A stretch of 64,000 bases of DNA from JAWKWH01 sp963669455 (lineage in GTDB: Bacteria; Pseudomonadota; Alphaproteobacteria; Rhizobiales; Rhizobiaceae), in NCBI GenBank assembly GCA_963669455.1, contig OY770026.1:3853026-3917025 (forward strand). Reading direction: 5' to 3'. A program made the position numbers and the translations under genes. The notes under the pieces were generated by a model, which was not told where the DNA came from, made no database searches, and saw nothing but the letters and a program-made list of their open reading frames with translations. This document shows positions 1 to 7,916 of this stretch, piece by piece. Within the stretch, counting starts at the first letter, position 1, and each line of letters opens with the position of its first letter.

Positions 1-150
1 TTTTTCGCGGATCAACTGCGCTTTGATATGTTTCAACCATAACCAAACATTCCGGCCTGTACCAAAACAACATCAGAATGTTGCTGTTCCAGAGCACAAA
101 GTCAAATCAGGTAAAATATCCAAATTTTCCTGTCGTTACTGGCGGGGATG

Positions 151-1032
151 CTATCGCGTCGGTACAGGCTCTTCGCCACGGTAGTCATAAAATCCGCGAC
201 CGGTCTTGCGGCCAAGCCAGCCGGCTTCGACATATTTTACCAGCAACGGGCACGGCCGGTATTTCGAGTCCGCCAGACCGTCGTGCAAAACCTGCATGAT
301 CGACAGGCAGGTATCCAGACCAATGAAATCAGCCAGTTGCAGCGGACCCATTGGGTGATTGGCGCCCAGTTTCAAGGCGGTATCGATCGCCTCAACCGAT
401 CCGACACCCTCATACAATGTGTAAATGGCCTCATTGATCATCGGCAACAGGATGCGGTTGACGATGAAGGCCGGGAAATCCTCAGCCACCGTAACCGTCT
501 TGTCGAGACTGGCGACGAATTGCCTGGCGGCGGAAAACGTCACGTCCCCGGTGGCGATGCCGCGTACCAGCTCCACGAGCTTCATGATGGGAACGGGGTT
601 CATGAAATGGATGCCGATAAACTGCTCCGGACGGTCGGTCTGGGCGGCAAGCCGGGTAATAGAAATTGATGATGTGTTGGATGCAAGCACGGCCTCAGGA
701 TTGAGCTGTGGACAAAGCTTCGCAAATATCTTGCGCTTTACGGTCTCATCCTCGGTCGCAGCCTCGATCACAAGGTCGGCGCGGGCAAGAGCTTCCATAC
801 TGACGGCAGGCGCAATCCGCCCCACCGCGTCTGCCCGAACGGCCTCTTCCAGCTTGCCGGATGCGACCTGGCGGGCCATGTTGCCATTGATGGTGGCAAT
901 GCCCTTCTGGATGTTTTCTTCCGATATATCGTGCAAGAGCACATCATAGCCTGCCAGTGCAGAAACATGGGCTATTCCGCCACCCATCTGGCCAGCGCCG
1001 ACAATGCCAACAAGTTTGAATTTTTTGCTCAT
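151..1032 (-). CDS. hbd: 3-hydroxybutyryl-CoA dehydrogenase
   Basis: This 293-residue protein is a full-length NAD(P)-dependent 3-hydroxyacyl-CoA dehydrogenase of the short-chain (hydroxybutyryl) type, which interconverts 3-hydroxybutyryl-CoA and acetoacetyl-CoA in the cytoplasm. The Rossmann motif GAGQMG is at residues 12-17, the family block with catalytic His (IHFMNPV) is near residue 140, and the C-terminal helical half ends with the usual GRKTGRGFYDY block. It lies downstream of etfBA on the same strand, but a strong terminator separates them, so it probably has its own promoter. Likely roles are short-chain beta-oxidation or polyhydroxybutyrate turnover. It stands alone, unlike the fused enzyme at 38.8 kb. 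Confidence 0.94.
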   Translation of the reverse strand: MSKKFKLVGIVGAGQMGGGIAHVSALAGYDVLLHDISEENIQKGIATINGNMARQVASGKLEEAVRADAVGRIAPAVSMEALARADLVIEAATEDETVKRKIFAKLCPQLNPEAVLASNTSSISITRLAAQTDRPEQFIGIHFMNPVPIMKLVELVRGIATGDVTFSAARQFVASLDKTVTVAEDFPAFIVNRILLPMINEAIYTLYEGVGSVEAIDTALKLGANHPMGPLQLADFIGLDTCLSIMQVLHDGLADSKYRPCPLLVKYVEAGWLGRKTGRGFYDYRGEEPVPTR

Positions 1033-1096
1033 TTACCTGATCCACTTGCCGCCAATGCGGGGCGGTGCCGGTTTGGTTTCATGTTGCAGTGCACAT

Positions 1097-1133
1097 TAGA
1101 GCGTGTCTTGTTGAAATGGAAGCCGTTTGATGG
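1097..1133 (+). repeat. Dispersed 37-bp repeat, copy 1
   Basis: The segment begins TAGAGCGTGTC and ends GTTTGATGG. A second copy of equal length lies inverted at 15933-15969, with identical first 11 and last 8 bases and a diverged middle. It sits between hbd and the etfA terminator. The TAGAGC start is also seen at the ends of the palindromic element at 46.5 kb, so these may belong to one family of short intergenic repeats. Confidence 0.55.
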
Positions 1134-1171
1134 CCAGCCATTTGTCCATCTTTAGGCAAACGCCTCAAAAC

Positions 1172-1205
1172 AAAAAATGCCGGCGCGGAAAACTCTGCGC
1201 CGGCA
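1172..1205 (-). terminator. Rho-independent terminator of etfBA
   Basis: Read on the minus strand, a 9-bp perfect GC-rich stem (TGCCGGCGC paired with GCGCCGGCA, positions 1205-1178) with a 10-base loop is followed by six T residues. It lies 26 bases past the etfA stop codon and should end the etfB-etfA transcript before hbd. Confidence 0.9.
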
Positions 1206-1230
1206 CGTCAATTTAATAGTTTATCTGCAA

Positions 1231-2160
1231 TCAGAGCGCTTGTTCAAGCTCAGGCAGTACGACGAAAAGATCGGCCACGAGCCCATAGTCGGCGACCTGG
1301 AAGATCGGCGCCTCTTCATCCTTGTTGATAGCGACGATGACCTTGGAATCCTTCATCCCCGCCAGATGCTGAATGGCGCCGGAGATGCCGCAGGCGATAT
1401 AGAGTTCCGGCGCGACAACCTTGCCGGTCTGCCCGACCTGCAAATCGTTTGGCGCATATCCGGCATCGACGGCGGCGCGTGATGCGCCCACTGCCGCGCC
1501 GAGCTTGTCGGCTATCGGAAGAATGACTTCTTCAAATTTTTCCGAAGAGCCAAGCGCACGACCACCGGAGATGATAATCTTCGCCGAAGTCAGTTCTGGA
1601 CGATCGCTTTCCGACAGCTTGTTTTCGACAAAGCTCGACAGGCCGGAGTCATCGGCAGCAGAGATGTCTTCCACGGAAGCGGAACCGTCCATCCCGGCCG
1701 CTTGAAAACCGGCTGTGCGTACAGTGATCACTTTTTTGGCATCAGTCGACTGAACCGTCTGGATTGCATTGCCGGCATAGATCGGACGCTGGAATGTATC
1801 TGCGCTGTCCACAGCGATGATATCGGAGAGCTGCATCACATCCAGAAGTGCGGCCACGCGCGGCATCACATTCTTGCCCATCGTGGTGGCGGGTGCCACC
1901 AAAGCATCATAATCGCCAGCGAGCGATACGATGAGAGCCGCCATCGGTTCGGCAAGACGTTCCTGCAGCTCAGTTGCCTCAGCCAGCAGCACCTTGGAAA
2001 CGCCGGTCAGTTTCGATGCCTGATCGGCGGCACTTTTTGCACCGCTACCGGCGACGAGCACATGCACATCGCCGCCAATCTGGGCAGCAGCAGTCATCGC
2101 CTTGGCTGTCTGGTCGGACAAGGTTTCGTTGTCGTGTTCTGCAATCAGCAAAATAGCCAT
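1231..2160 (-). CDS. etfA: Electron transfer flavoprotein subunit alpha
   Basis: The 309-residue FAD-binding subunit of the ETF heterodimer accepts electrons from acyl-CoA, sarcosine and dimethylglycine dehydrogenases and passes them to ETF:ubiquinone oxidoreductase. The C-terminal FAD domain is clear: GRALGS near residue 200, then GQTGKVVAPELYIACGISG and the following AGMKDSKVIVAINKD block near residues 240-280, all typical of EtfA. The gene starts 17 bases after the etfB stop codon, so the two are co-transcribed, with etfB first. A terminator follows directly. It would serve the two acyl-CoA dehydrogenases encoded at 33.8-36.8 kb. Confidence 0.97.
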   Translation of the reverse strand: MAILLIAEHDNETLSDQTAKAMTAAAQIGGDVHVLVAGSGAKSAADQASKLTGVSKVLLAEATELQERLAEPMAALIVSLAGDYDALVAPATTMGKNVMPRVAALLDVMQLSDIIAVDSADTFQRPIYAGNAIQTVQSTDAKKVITVRTAGFQAAGMDGSASVEDISAADDSGLSSFVENKLSESDRPELTSAKIIISGGRALGSSEKFEEVILPIADKLGAAVGASRAAVDAGYAPNDLQVGQTGKVVAPELYIACGISGAIQHLAGMKDSKVIVAINKDEEAPIFQVADYGLVADLFVVLPELEQAL

Positions 2161-2177
2161 GATCTTTGTCCTTCCTC

Positions 2178-2927
2178 TTAAAGCACGCCCGCTTCGTTTT
2201 TCAGCTTGTCAACCAGCTCGGCGACGCTCTCGACCTTGACGCCTGCCTTGCGGCCTTCCGGCTCGACGGTTTTGAGCACCTTCAGGCGAGGTGCCGGATC
2301 GACGCCGTAGTCGGCAGCGGATTTCTCATCCAGCGGTTTTTTCTTCGCCTTCATGATGTTTGGCAACGAGGCATAGCGTGGCTCGTTCAAGCGCAGATCG
2401 GTGGTAATGATTGCGGGCATCGAAATCTCAATCGTCTGCAGACCGCCGTCGACTTCGCGGGTTACGCTTGCCTTGTCCCCGTTTACTTCAATTTTCGAGG
2501 CAAATGTACCCTGGCTCCAGCCAAGCAGCGCGGCAAGCATCTGGCCCGTCTGGTTGGCGTCGTCGTCAATCGCCTGCTTGCCCAGAATAACCATGCCGGG
2601 CTGTTCTTCTTCAACGATGCCCTTCAAGATCTTGGCCACGGTCAGTGGTTCAGTCAAATCATCAACCTTAACTAGGATGCCACGATCAGCACCCATCGCC
2701 AGAGCCGTGCGGATGGTTTCCTGGGACTGTTGTGGACCAACGGAGACTGCAACAATCTCTGTTGCCGCCCCTGCTTCCTTCATACGGATCGCTTCTTCAA
2801 CCGCGATTTCGTCGAATGGATTCATCGACATTTTCACATTGGCCAGCTCGACGCCGGAGCCGTCACTCTTGACGCGGATTTTGACGTTGTAATCAACGAC
2901 CCGTTTCACCGGAACGATGACTTTCAT
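2178..2927 (-). CDS. etfB: Electron transfer flavoprotein subunit beta
   Basis: This 249-residue subunit binds AMP and partners EtfA. The start at 2927 is chosen because MKVIVPVKRVVDYN is the conserved N terminus of the family and an AGAGAGG ribosome binding site lies 8 bases upstream; the reading frame stays open a further 27 codons without resembling the family. The ETF beta signature region (VGPQQSQETIRTALAMGADR) is near residues 70-90, and the flavodoxin-like recognition-loop segment RYASLPNIMKAKKKP is near residue 200. It is the first gene of etfB-etfA. Confidence 0.97.
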   Translation of the reverse strand: MKVIVPVKRVVDYNVKIRVKSDGSGVELANVKMSMNPFDEIAVEEAIRMKEAGAATEIVAVSVGPQQSQETIRTALAMGADRGILVKVDDLTEPLTVAKILKGIVEEEQPGMVILGKQAIDDDANQTGQMLAALLGWSQGTFASKIEVNGDKASVTREVDGGLQTIEISMPAIITTDLRLNEPRYASLPNIMKAKKKPLDEKSAADYGVDPAPRLKVLKTVEPEGRKAGVKVESVAELVDKLKNEAGVL

Positions 2928-3184
2928 GCGCTCAACCTCTCTAAATGTGTAACAAAGCGATACCTGTGCCGCAAACGCAGTGTCAGACTGTACAATAGCC
3001 GACATCAATTGTGACGAAACGGCTTTTCTGGGACAATCCGAACCTGTCGCCGGGTGGCAATTAACAGACCCGCCTAAGGTTTTGGAGTCTCCCGTCCAGA
3101 TATGGAAGAGACACCGGTGGAAATCGCGCGAAACCTATTTAAGCGCGCTGGTGGCGTCAACATCAAATCGACGTGACCGCAGTT

Positions 3185-3952
3185 TCAATTCCGCCCCCAA
3201 CGCATCATTTTTCGCCTGGATGCAGTTTCAGGGGCATCCAGACCTGAAATTTCCACGGCTTGCGGGGTGACGACGCGCCGGTCGAACAGGGGGACGTTTC
3301 GCCTGCGCAGGACCAGAACCAGAACCGCTCCGGCAATGATGCCGCCAAGATGGGCAGGCCACGAGATAGCCTGACCTTCGGTGGTGAAAAACATCACCAC
3401 TTGAAACCCGACCCAGAACAACAATGGTATGAAAGCGGGCAAACGCAGCGGCAGCTTGGTCAGCACCAGTATCCAGACCTTTACCTTTGGATGCAGTATA
3501 AGATAGGCGGCGACAATTCCCGCCACGGCGCCGGACGCGCCGATCAGCGGAATATCCGAACCGGGTTCGACAAAGCCATGAAGCCAGGCACCGGCGGCGG
3601 CGCAGGCCAGATAAAACAGCAAAAACTTGAAATGGCCGAGCGCGTCCTCAACATTATCGCCAAACACCCAGAGGAACAGCATGTTGCCGCCCAGATGCCA
3701 GAGATCGCCGTGCAGGAACGAATAGGTGATGAATGTGAGTATTTCAGGAACATAGACAAAGGGTGGCGTCGGCTGGCCATCATGCAGGACAATGGGCGTG
3801 TAGCCCAAACCATACGCACTGCTTTGCAAATATGCCTGGCCAACCAGGCCGGTGGCCAGAAACACCACGATATTCAAAGCAATAAGGCCGAGCGTCACAT
3901 ATTGACGCCGGATATGCTCCAGACTGTTGGCATCGTGAAGCGGAACAAACAT
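3185..3952 (-). CDS. Rhomboid family intramembrane serine protease
   Basis: A 255-residue polytopic inner-membrane protease. The catalytic Ser is Ser140 in GASG and the catalytic His is His201 in AHLGG; the HGDLWHLGGN motif with Asn90 completes the rhomboid signature. About six membrane helices are visible, consistent with the basic six-helix rhomboid core. I chose the start at 3952 (MFVPLHDAN), which matches the usual N terminus of these alphaproteobacterial rhomboids and has GGGGA 8 bases upstream; a TTG 33 bases earlier is possible. It follows the adenosyltransferase gene on the same strand with a short gap. The substrate is unknown. Confidence 0.93.
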   Translation of the reverse strand: MFVPLHDANSLEHIRRQYVTLGLIALNIVVFLATGLVGQAYLQSSAYGLGYTPIVLHDGQPTPPFVYVPEILTFITYSFLHGDLWHLGGNMLFLWVFGDNVEDALGHFKFLLFYLACAAAGAWLHGFVEPGSDIPLIGASGAVAGIVAAYLILHPKVKVWILVLTKLPLRLPAFIPLLFWVGFQVVMFFTTEGQAISWPAHLGGIIAGAVLVLVLRRRNVPLFDRRVVTPQAVEISGLDAPETASRRKMMRWGRN

Positions 3953-4006
3953 TACCGATGGTCCCCAACCGCCTTGTTGACGCAAATAGCTGCCAATTAA
4001 CTTGCC

Positions 4007-4588
4007 TCAACGATTTTCCCCCGGGACCCATAGCACGTCTGAACGGCTATTGTCATTGAGGCAGCGTGCAGATACGAACAGGAAATCCGACAGCCGGTTC
4101 AAGTATTTGACCACTTCGGGATTTACCCGCTCGTCATCAAGCTGGCCGAGCTCCACGACCATCCGCTCGGCACGCCGGGCAACCGTGCGGGCAAGATGCA
4201 AGGCTGCCGAGGCGGCAGATCCGCCTGGCAGAACAAAACTGCGCAAAGGGGCAAGCGGTTTGTTGAGCGTGTCAATGTCATCTTCAAGCTTGGCGACCTG
4301 GGCAGCGGTGATGCGCAAGGGCTCAAACTGGGGCTTTTCATCCGTCTCCGGCGTTGCCAGATCGGCACCCAGATCGAAAAGATCGTTTTGGATACGCGCC
4401 AGAATGGTGTCTACCTGCGGCGCCTGTGCTGCGGTGTGAACGCGGGCCATGCCGATACATGCATTGGTTTCGTCGACTGTGCCGTAAGAGGCGACCCGCA
4501 GATCATATTTCGGCCGCCGCTCGCCGGTCCCGACAGCTGTTGTGCCATCATCGCCGGTCTTGGTGTAAATCTTGTTCAAAATAACCAT
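4007..4588 (-). CDS. pduO: Cob(I)alamin adenosyltransferase, PduO type
   Basis: This 193-residue trimeric enzyme transfers the adenosyl group from ATP to cob(I)alamin or its corrinoid precursor. The N terminus carries the ATP-binding signature TKTGDDGTT (residues about 8-16), followed by SYGTVDETNA near residue 35 and the FVLPGGS, RRAERMV and NRLSDFLFV motifs of PduO-type enzymes. It is structurally unrelated to the CobA/CobO P-loop type, although databases often label it cobO. The HIG1-like gene ends 3 bases upstream and the rhomboid gene lies downstream, so the three are probably one transcript. I see no cobalamin riboswitch upstream. Confidence 0.94.
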   Translation of the reverse strand: MVILNKIYTKTGDDGTTAVGTGERRPKYDLRVASYGTVDETNACIGMARVHTAAQAPQVDTILARIQNDLFDLGADLATPETDEKPQFEPLRITAAQVAKLEDDIDTLNKPLAPLRSFVLPGGSAASAALHLARTVARRAERMVVELGQLDDERVNPEVVKYLNRLSDFLFVSARCLNDNSRSDVLWVPGENR

Positions 4589-4591
4589 GTT

Positions 4592-4786
4592 TCAGCCCTC
4601 GCGCAGGAAGTAAACCGCCAGCAGCACAAGCACAATCGCCACAAACTGCAACACGACACGCGCCTGCATCAGTTTGTTCGAGGTATTGCCCGAACCACCC
4701 TTCATCATGTTGAGAAGCCCTTTCAGCAGCACGAACACAACGGCGGCCATGATGATGGCGGCAAGAATTGCAAAAATTGTCGACAT
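4592..4786 (-). CDS. Twin transmembrane HIG1-domain small protein
   Basis: A 64-residue protein made almost wholly of two hydrophobic helices (about residues 3-25 and 44-61) joined by a short polar loop containing SGNTSNKLMQARVVLQ. The loop and start of helix two resemble the HIG1 (hypoxia-induced) domain, which in alphaproteobacteria and mitochondria is linked to cytochrome oxidase and respiratory supercomplexes. The gene lies 3 bases upstream of the adenosyltransferase gene, an arrangement I recall as common in Hyphomicrobiales. The respiratory role here is inferred from family membership only. Confidence 0.8.
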   Translation of the reverse strand: MSTIFAILAAIIMAAVVFVLLKGLLNMMKGGSGNTSNKLMQARVVLQFVAIVLVLLAVYFLREG

Positions 4787-4845
4787 ATCAGTTCCTGTGT
4801 CGGTTTCGAACCTGATGCGGGCTCACCGGCTCCTAAACAATGCGG

Positions 4846-5679
4846 TCAATCGCGGTCGGCAACAATACGATAAAGCAAACCGGCGGGAAGAACCCGCTTC
4901 AAAAAACTTCCGGTTTTTGCCGGCACGGTCACCACATAGTGCGGCTTCGGTCTGGCGGATGTCAGCGCATGGTGTAGGACGCGATAAACATCGCCCGGCT
5001 GGCCTTTCAGACGGGACTTGCTGCCGCCCGATGTCAGCCGGTCCAATTGCCGCCTATAGGCTTTTGCGTGAACCGATCCTTCCAGATCGATATATTTTTT
5101 AAACCAGGGGAGGCCGTTTGATGCGATCTTGGAAGCGACAGGCCCAGGTTCGATCATCGAGACATGCACACCTGATCCTTCCAGCTCGACGCGCTGGCAC
5201 AGCATCAGCCCTTCCAAAGCAAATTTCGATGCGGCATATGCGCCGCGATAGGCGTGAGGGAGTAGACCGAGGATCGACGAACAGTGAACAATGCGGCCAT
5301 GTTTTTGCGCCCGCATGATGGGCACCACACGCGTTGTCAGGTCGTGCCAGCCAAAGAAATTTGCCTCAAACTGCTGGCGCAGGGCTTCAACCGGCAGGTC
5401 TTCCACCGCACCGGCCTGCGCATAGGCGCCATTGTTAAACAGGGCATCCAGCCTGCCACCGGTCTTTTCCAGTACGGTTTGAACAAGCGCCTCGATTGAC
5501 GCCGGCTCGCAATAATCGAGATAGGTTGCATCGATGCCATCGGCTTGGAGTGCTGCAATGTCCTCAGGTTTTCGCGCGGTGGCAAACACCTGCCAGCCGT
5601 CGCGCTTTAGTGCGCGCGCGCACCAGGCTCCAATACCGGAAGATGCGCCGGTGATAATAATGCATTTGCCGCTGTCCAT
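4846..5679 (-). CDS. SDR family oxidoreductase
   Basis: A 277-residue classical short-chain dehydrogenase/reductase. The cofactor motif TGASSGIG is at residues 10-17, the NNGA variant of the NNAG motif is near residue 87, and the catalytic Tyr-Lys pair is in YAASK near residue 150, preceded by the Ser of HCSSILG. The sequence FNNGAYAQAGAVEDLP is typical of a subgroup annotated only as SDR oxidoreductase, so the substrate cannot be named. The length is slightly above the classical 250 residues because of a C-terminal extension. It is probably the first gene of a leftward run with the HIG1-like, adenosyltransferase and rhomboid genes. Confidence 0.92.
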   Translation of the reverse strand: MDSGKCIIITGASSGIGAWCARALKRDGWQVFATARKPEDIAALQADGIDATYLDYCEPASIEALVQTVLEKTGGRLDALFNNGAYAQAGAVEDLPVEALRQQFEANFFGWHDLTTRVVPIMRAQKHGRIVHCSSILGLLPHAYRGAYAASKFALEGLMLCQRVELEGSGVHVSMIEPGPVASKIASNGLPWFKKYIDLEGSVHAKAYRRQLDRLTSGGSKSRLKGQPGDVYRVLHHALTSARPKPHYVVTVPAKTGSFLKRVLPAGLLYRIVADRD

Positions 5680-5780
5680 GCGATTGGAGTTCCATCAACT
5701 TGCCAATATGATGCAATCCTTTCCATATTCGCCGCCGCGAAACAATCTTTGACTGCCGCCTCGCATCGAAAGGCAACCAA

Positions 5781-6632
5781 ATGCTGCGTAATTTCATTGC
5801 CTTCAAACGGGTGCTCATTGATGCCTTTGGCCATTTCAACGACGATGATGGCTGGGCCATGTCCAGCCATCTGGCAATCAGCACATTGATGGCGCTGTTT
5901 CCCTTTCTCATTTTTGTCGCGACACTGGCCGGTTTTTTGGGTGCGGAGGGGCTCGCTGAGGCAACTGTCACTTTGGTGTTTGACACCTGGCCCTCGCAGA
6001 TTGCCGAACCGATCGCAGCGGAAGTGCGCAACGTTCTGACTGTTCCAAGAGGCGGGTTGCTGACACTCGGCGTCATTGCCACATTGTTTTTCGCCTCCAA
6101 TGGCGTTGAAGCGCTTCGCGTTGCCCTGAACCGGGCCTACCGGGTGAGCGAAAGCCGCAGTTTTGTCTTTCGACGCTTGCAGAGCCTGCTGTTCGTTTTG
6201 ATTGCAACGGTGACATTTTTGGCGGTGAGTTATCTTTTGGTGCTAGCGCCGCTGGCGGCCAATTTCGCAGCCGAATACCTGCCCTGGCTGGATACGCATC
6301 TGGGAACGACAGCGCTTTGGCACTATTTCGTTGCGGCCAGCATGATTGTGGTAGCATTGATGATCGTTCATTTCTGGCTGCCCGACGGCAAGCGCCGGTT
6401 GCGGCACGTCTTACCAGGTATCGGAATAACGCTGGTGGCCTGGTTTGCCGGATCGCTTTTGTTTGCGTCTTATCTCGCGCGGTTTTCCACCTATGTCTCA
6501 ACCTATGCCGGCCTGGCTTCGATGATGATCGCGGTGGTGTTTCTTTATATCCTGTCGGTGATTTTCATCCTCGGTGGAGAATTCAATGCGGCCATCAGGC
6601 GCTTTCGCGAGGCGCAGAAGAAACATTCCTAA
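5781..6632 (+). CDS. YihY/virulence factor BrkB family membrane protein
   Basis: A 283-residue inner-membrane protein with about six hydrophobic segments. The N-terminal region DDGWAMSSHLAISTLMALFPFLIF and the central block FFASNGVEALRVALNRAYRV are the two most conserved stretches of the YihY/BrkB family. The C-terminal block GLASMMIAVVFLYILSVIFILGGEFNA also fits. Despite the historical name BrkB, its biochemical function is unknown, and it is not an RNase. The last 38 bases overlap the 3' end of the oppositely directed EamA transporter gene. Confidence 0.92.
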   Translation: MLRNFIAFKRVLIDAFGHFNDDDGWAMSSHLAISTLMALFPFLIFVATLAGFLGAEGLAEATVTLVFDTWPSQIAEPIAAEVRNVLTVPRGGLLTLGVIATLFFASNGVEALRVALNRAYRVSESRSFVFRRLQSLLFVLIATVTFLAVSYLLVLAPLAANFAAEYLPWLDTHLGTTALWHYFVAASMIVVALMIVHFWLPDGKRRLRHVLPGIGITLVAWFAGSLLFASYLARFSTYVSTYAGLASMMIAVVFLYILSVIFILGGEFNAAIRRFREAQKKHS

Positions 6633-7485
6633 GAGCCAGCGCAACACCCATCGCCGCAACAACCATGCCGGATATCTGCACCATGGACAGGGTTTCGCCG
6701 AACAGGACCCAGGCCTGAAGCGCCGTCATGGCCGGTACGAGATAGAACAGCGAAGCAACACGCGAAGCCTGCCCCTCGCGGATCAAACGCATCAACAGCA
6801 ATATGGCACCAAGCGACAATACGAAGACCAGCCAGGTCATGGCGAATACCAATTCACCGGTAAGTGTGTAGGTCTGATTCTCAAAAACCGCGGCGAGGAA
6901 GAAAGTCAGTATGAAACCGCCGCCGTACTGAAAAAAAGTTCCGGTCAAAAGATCGCCCTGCCGGACAAAACGCTTTTGCCAGAGTGAGCCGCCGCTCAGT
7001 CCCAACACCGAGACGATCGTGGCGGCAAGCGTGGGCCACGTCACGCTGTCAGCAAAATTTGCAAAATCGGGTGACATTACCATCACAACACCTAGAAGGC
7101 CGACGAAAAGCCCGATCCAGTGCCGCAGCGAGACCGTTTCGCCAAGCAGCTTGCCGGCGCCAAGCGCGGTAATCAGAGGATGTAGTCCAACCAGGAGTGC
7201 GGAAAGCCCTGCCGACATGCCATGGTCAATCGCCCAGAATACACCTCCCAGATAGATGCCGTGCAAAAGCAACCCGGCTATCATGGAATGCACGATAGCA
7301 ACTGGTTTCCAACGCAAAGTCCGACCCGCCATTGATGCAATAGCGCCCAAAAGCAACATGGCGATAAAAAACCGCAAAGCGAGAAACGAAAAAGGTTCCG
7401 CCCAGGGCATTGCATAGCGCGCGCCGATGAAACCAGACGCCCATAGAAACACAAAAAGCGCCGGTGCGAATTTTAACAATGTCAT
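6595..7485 (-). CDS. EamA/DMT family transporter
   Basis: A 296-residue drug/metabolite transporter with ten predicted membrane helices and the two EamA repeats (about residues 5-135 and 150-285). The N terminus FLWASGFIGARYAMPWAEPFSFLALRF is characteristic, and each half closes with a hydrophobic helix such as GVVMVMSPDF and ISGMVVAAMGVALAL. The substrate cannot be told from sequence. It is convergent with the YihY gene and overlaps it by 38 bases. Confidence 0.93.
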   Translation of the reverse strand: MTLLKFAPALFVFLWASGFIGARYAMPWAEPFSFLALRFFIAMLLLGAIASMAGRTLRWKPVAIVHSMIAGLLLHGIYLGGVFWAIDHGMSAGLSALLVGLHPLITALGAGKLLGETVSLRHWIGLFVGLLGVVMVMSPDFANFADSVTWPTLAATIVSVLGLSGGSLWQKRFVRQGDLLTGTFFQYGGGFILTFFLAAVFENQTYTLTGELVFAMTWLVFVLSLGAILLLMRLIREGQASRVASLFYLVPAMTALQAWVLFGETLSMVQISGMVVAAMGVALALRNVSSAPRESA

Positions 7486-7520
7486 CGATGGTCCGAATTA
7501 CTTAACAGCCAAATTGAATA

Positions 7521-7582
7521 TCGCCGATCCGAATAATAAAAAATAAACTTGGAACAAATATTATTCCAGTATCGATCGGCGA
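7521..7582. repeat. Nested inverted repeat in a divergent promoter region
   Basis: Two nested arms pair across an A/T-rich centre: TCGCCGATC (7521-7529) with GATCGGCGA (7574-7582), and GAATAAT (7531-7537) with ATTATTC (7560-7566). It sits between the divergent EamA transporter gene and the small membrane protein gene at 7628, so it could be an operator or an RNA leader structure. The G+C content drops sharply inside it. Confidence 0.6.
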
Positions 7583-7627
7583 ATGCCTGATTTCGCCGCA
7601 TCAATGTTTGTACGCGGAGGTCAGACA

Positions 7628-7915
7628 ATGATCTGGAACCTAGATGCAAGTTGGCTTCTTATGGCAATCGCTGTCGTGTCCATGCTGTCCTTCTTCCTTG
7701 GCATGGCGCTGGATGGAATGATGGCCAAGGACAGCTTTGGCCCGACCGGAAATGCTGCAGTCATCACCGCCGGATTCTTCCTGGGGATATTTGTTGCCAA
7801 CAGCTACGGGATCTATCTGAACGACCTCAAGCTGGCGGTTGTCGTGGGTATTTGCAGCGCGTTCGTTGCGGTACTCGTGCTCTTGCTCGGAAAAGCTATT
7901 GTGGCACGACTTTAG
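7628..7915 (+). CDS. Small three-helix membrane protein of unknown function
   Basis: A 95-residue protein with three hydrophobic helices (about residues 7-28, 41-60 and 67-92) and little else. I do not recognise a family with certainty. The start at 7628 follows a good GGAGG site (7616-7620) at 7-base spacing; the frame is open 45 bases further upstream without a ribosome binding site. The GMALDGMMAKDSFGPTGNAAVIT segment between helices one and two looks like the likely conserved core. It stands between a divergent transporter gene and a convergent gluQ gene, leaving one base between stop codons. Confidence 0.72.
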   Translation: MIWNLDASWLLMAIAVVSMLSFFLGMALDGMMAKDSFGPTGNAAVITAGFFLGIFVANSYGIYLNDLKLAVVVGICSAFVAVLVLLLGKAIVARL

Positions 7916-7916
7916 G

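Noticed and set aside
4589..4800. Cobalamin riboswitch near the adenosyltransferase gene
   Set aside because: No B12-box-like sequence is visible, and the space is occupied by the HIG1-like gene.
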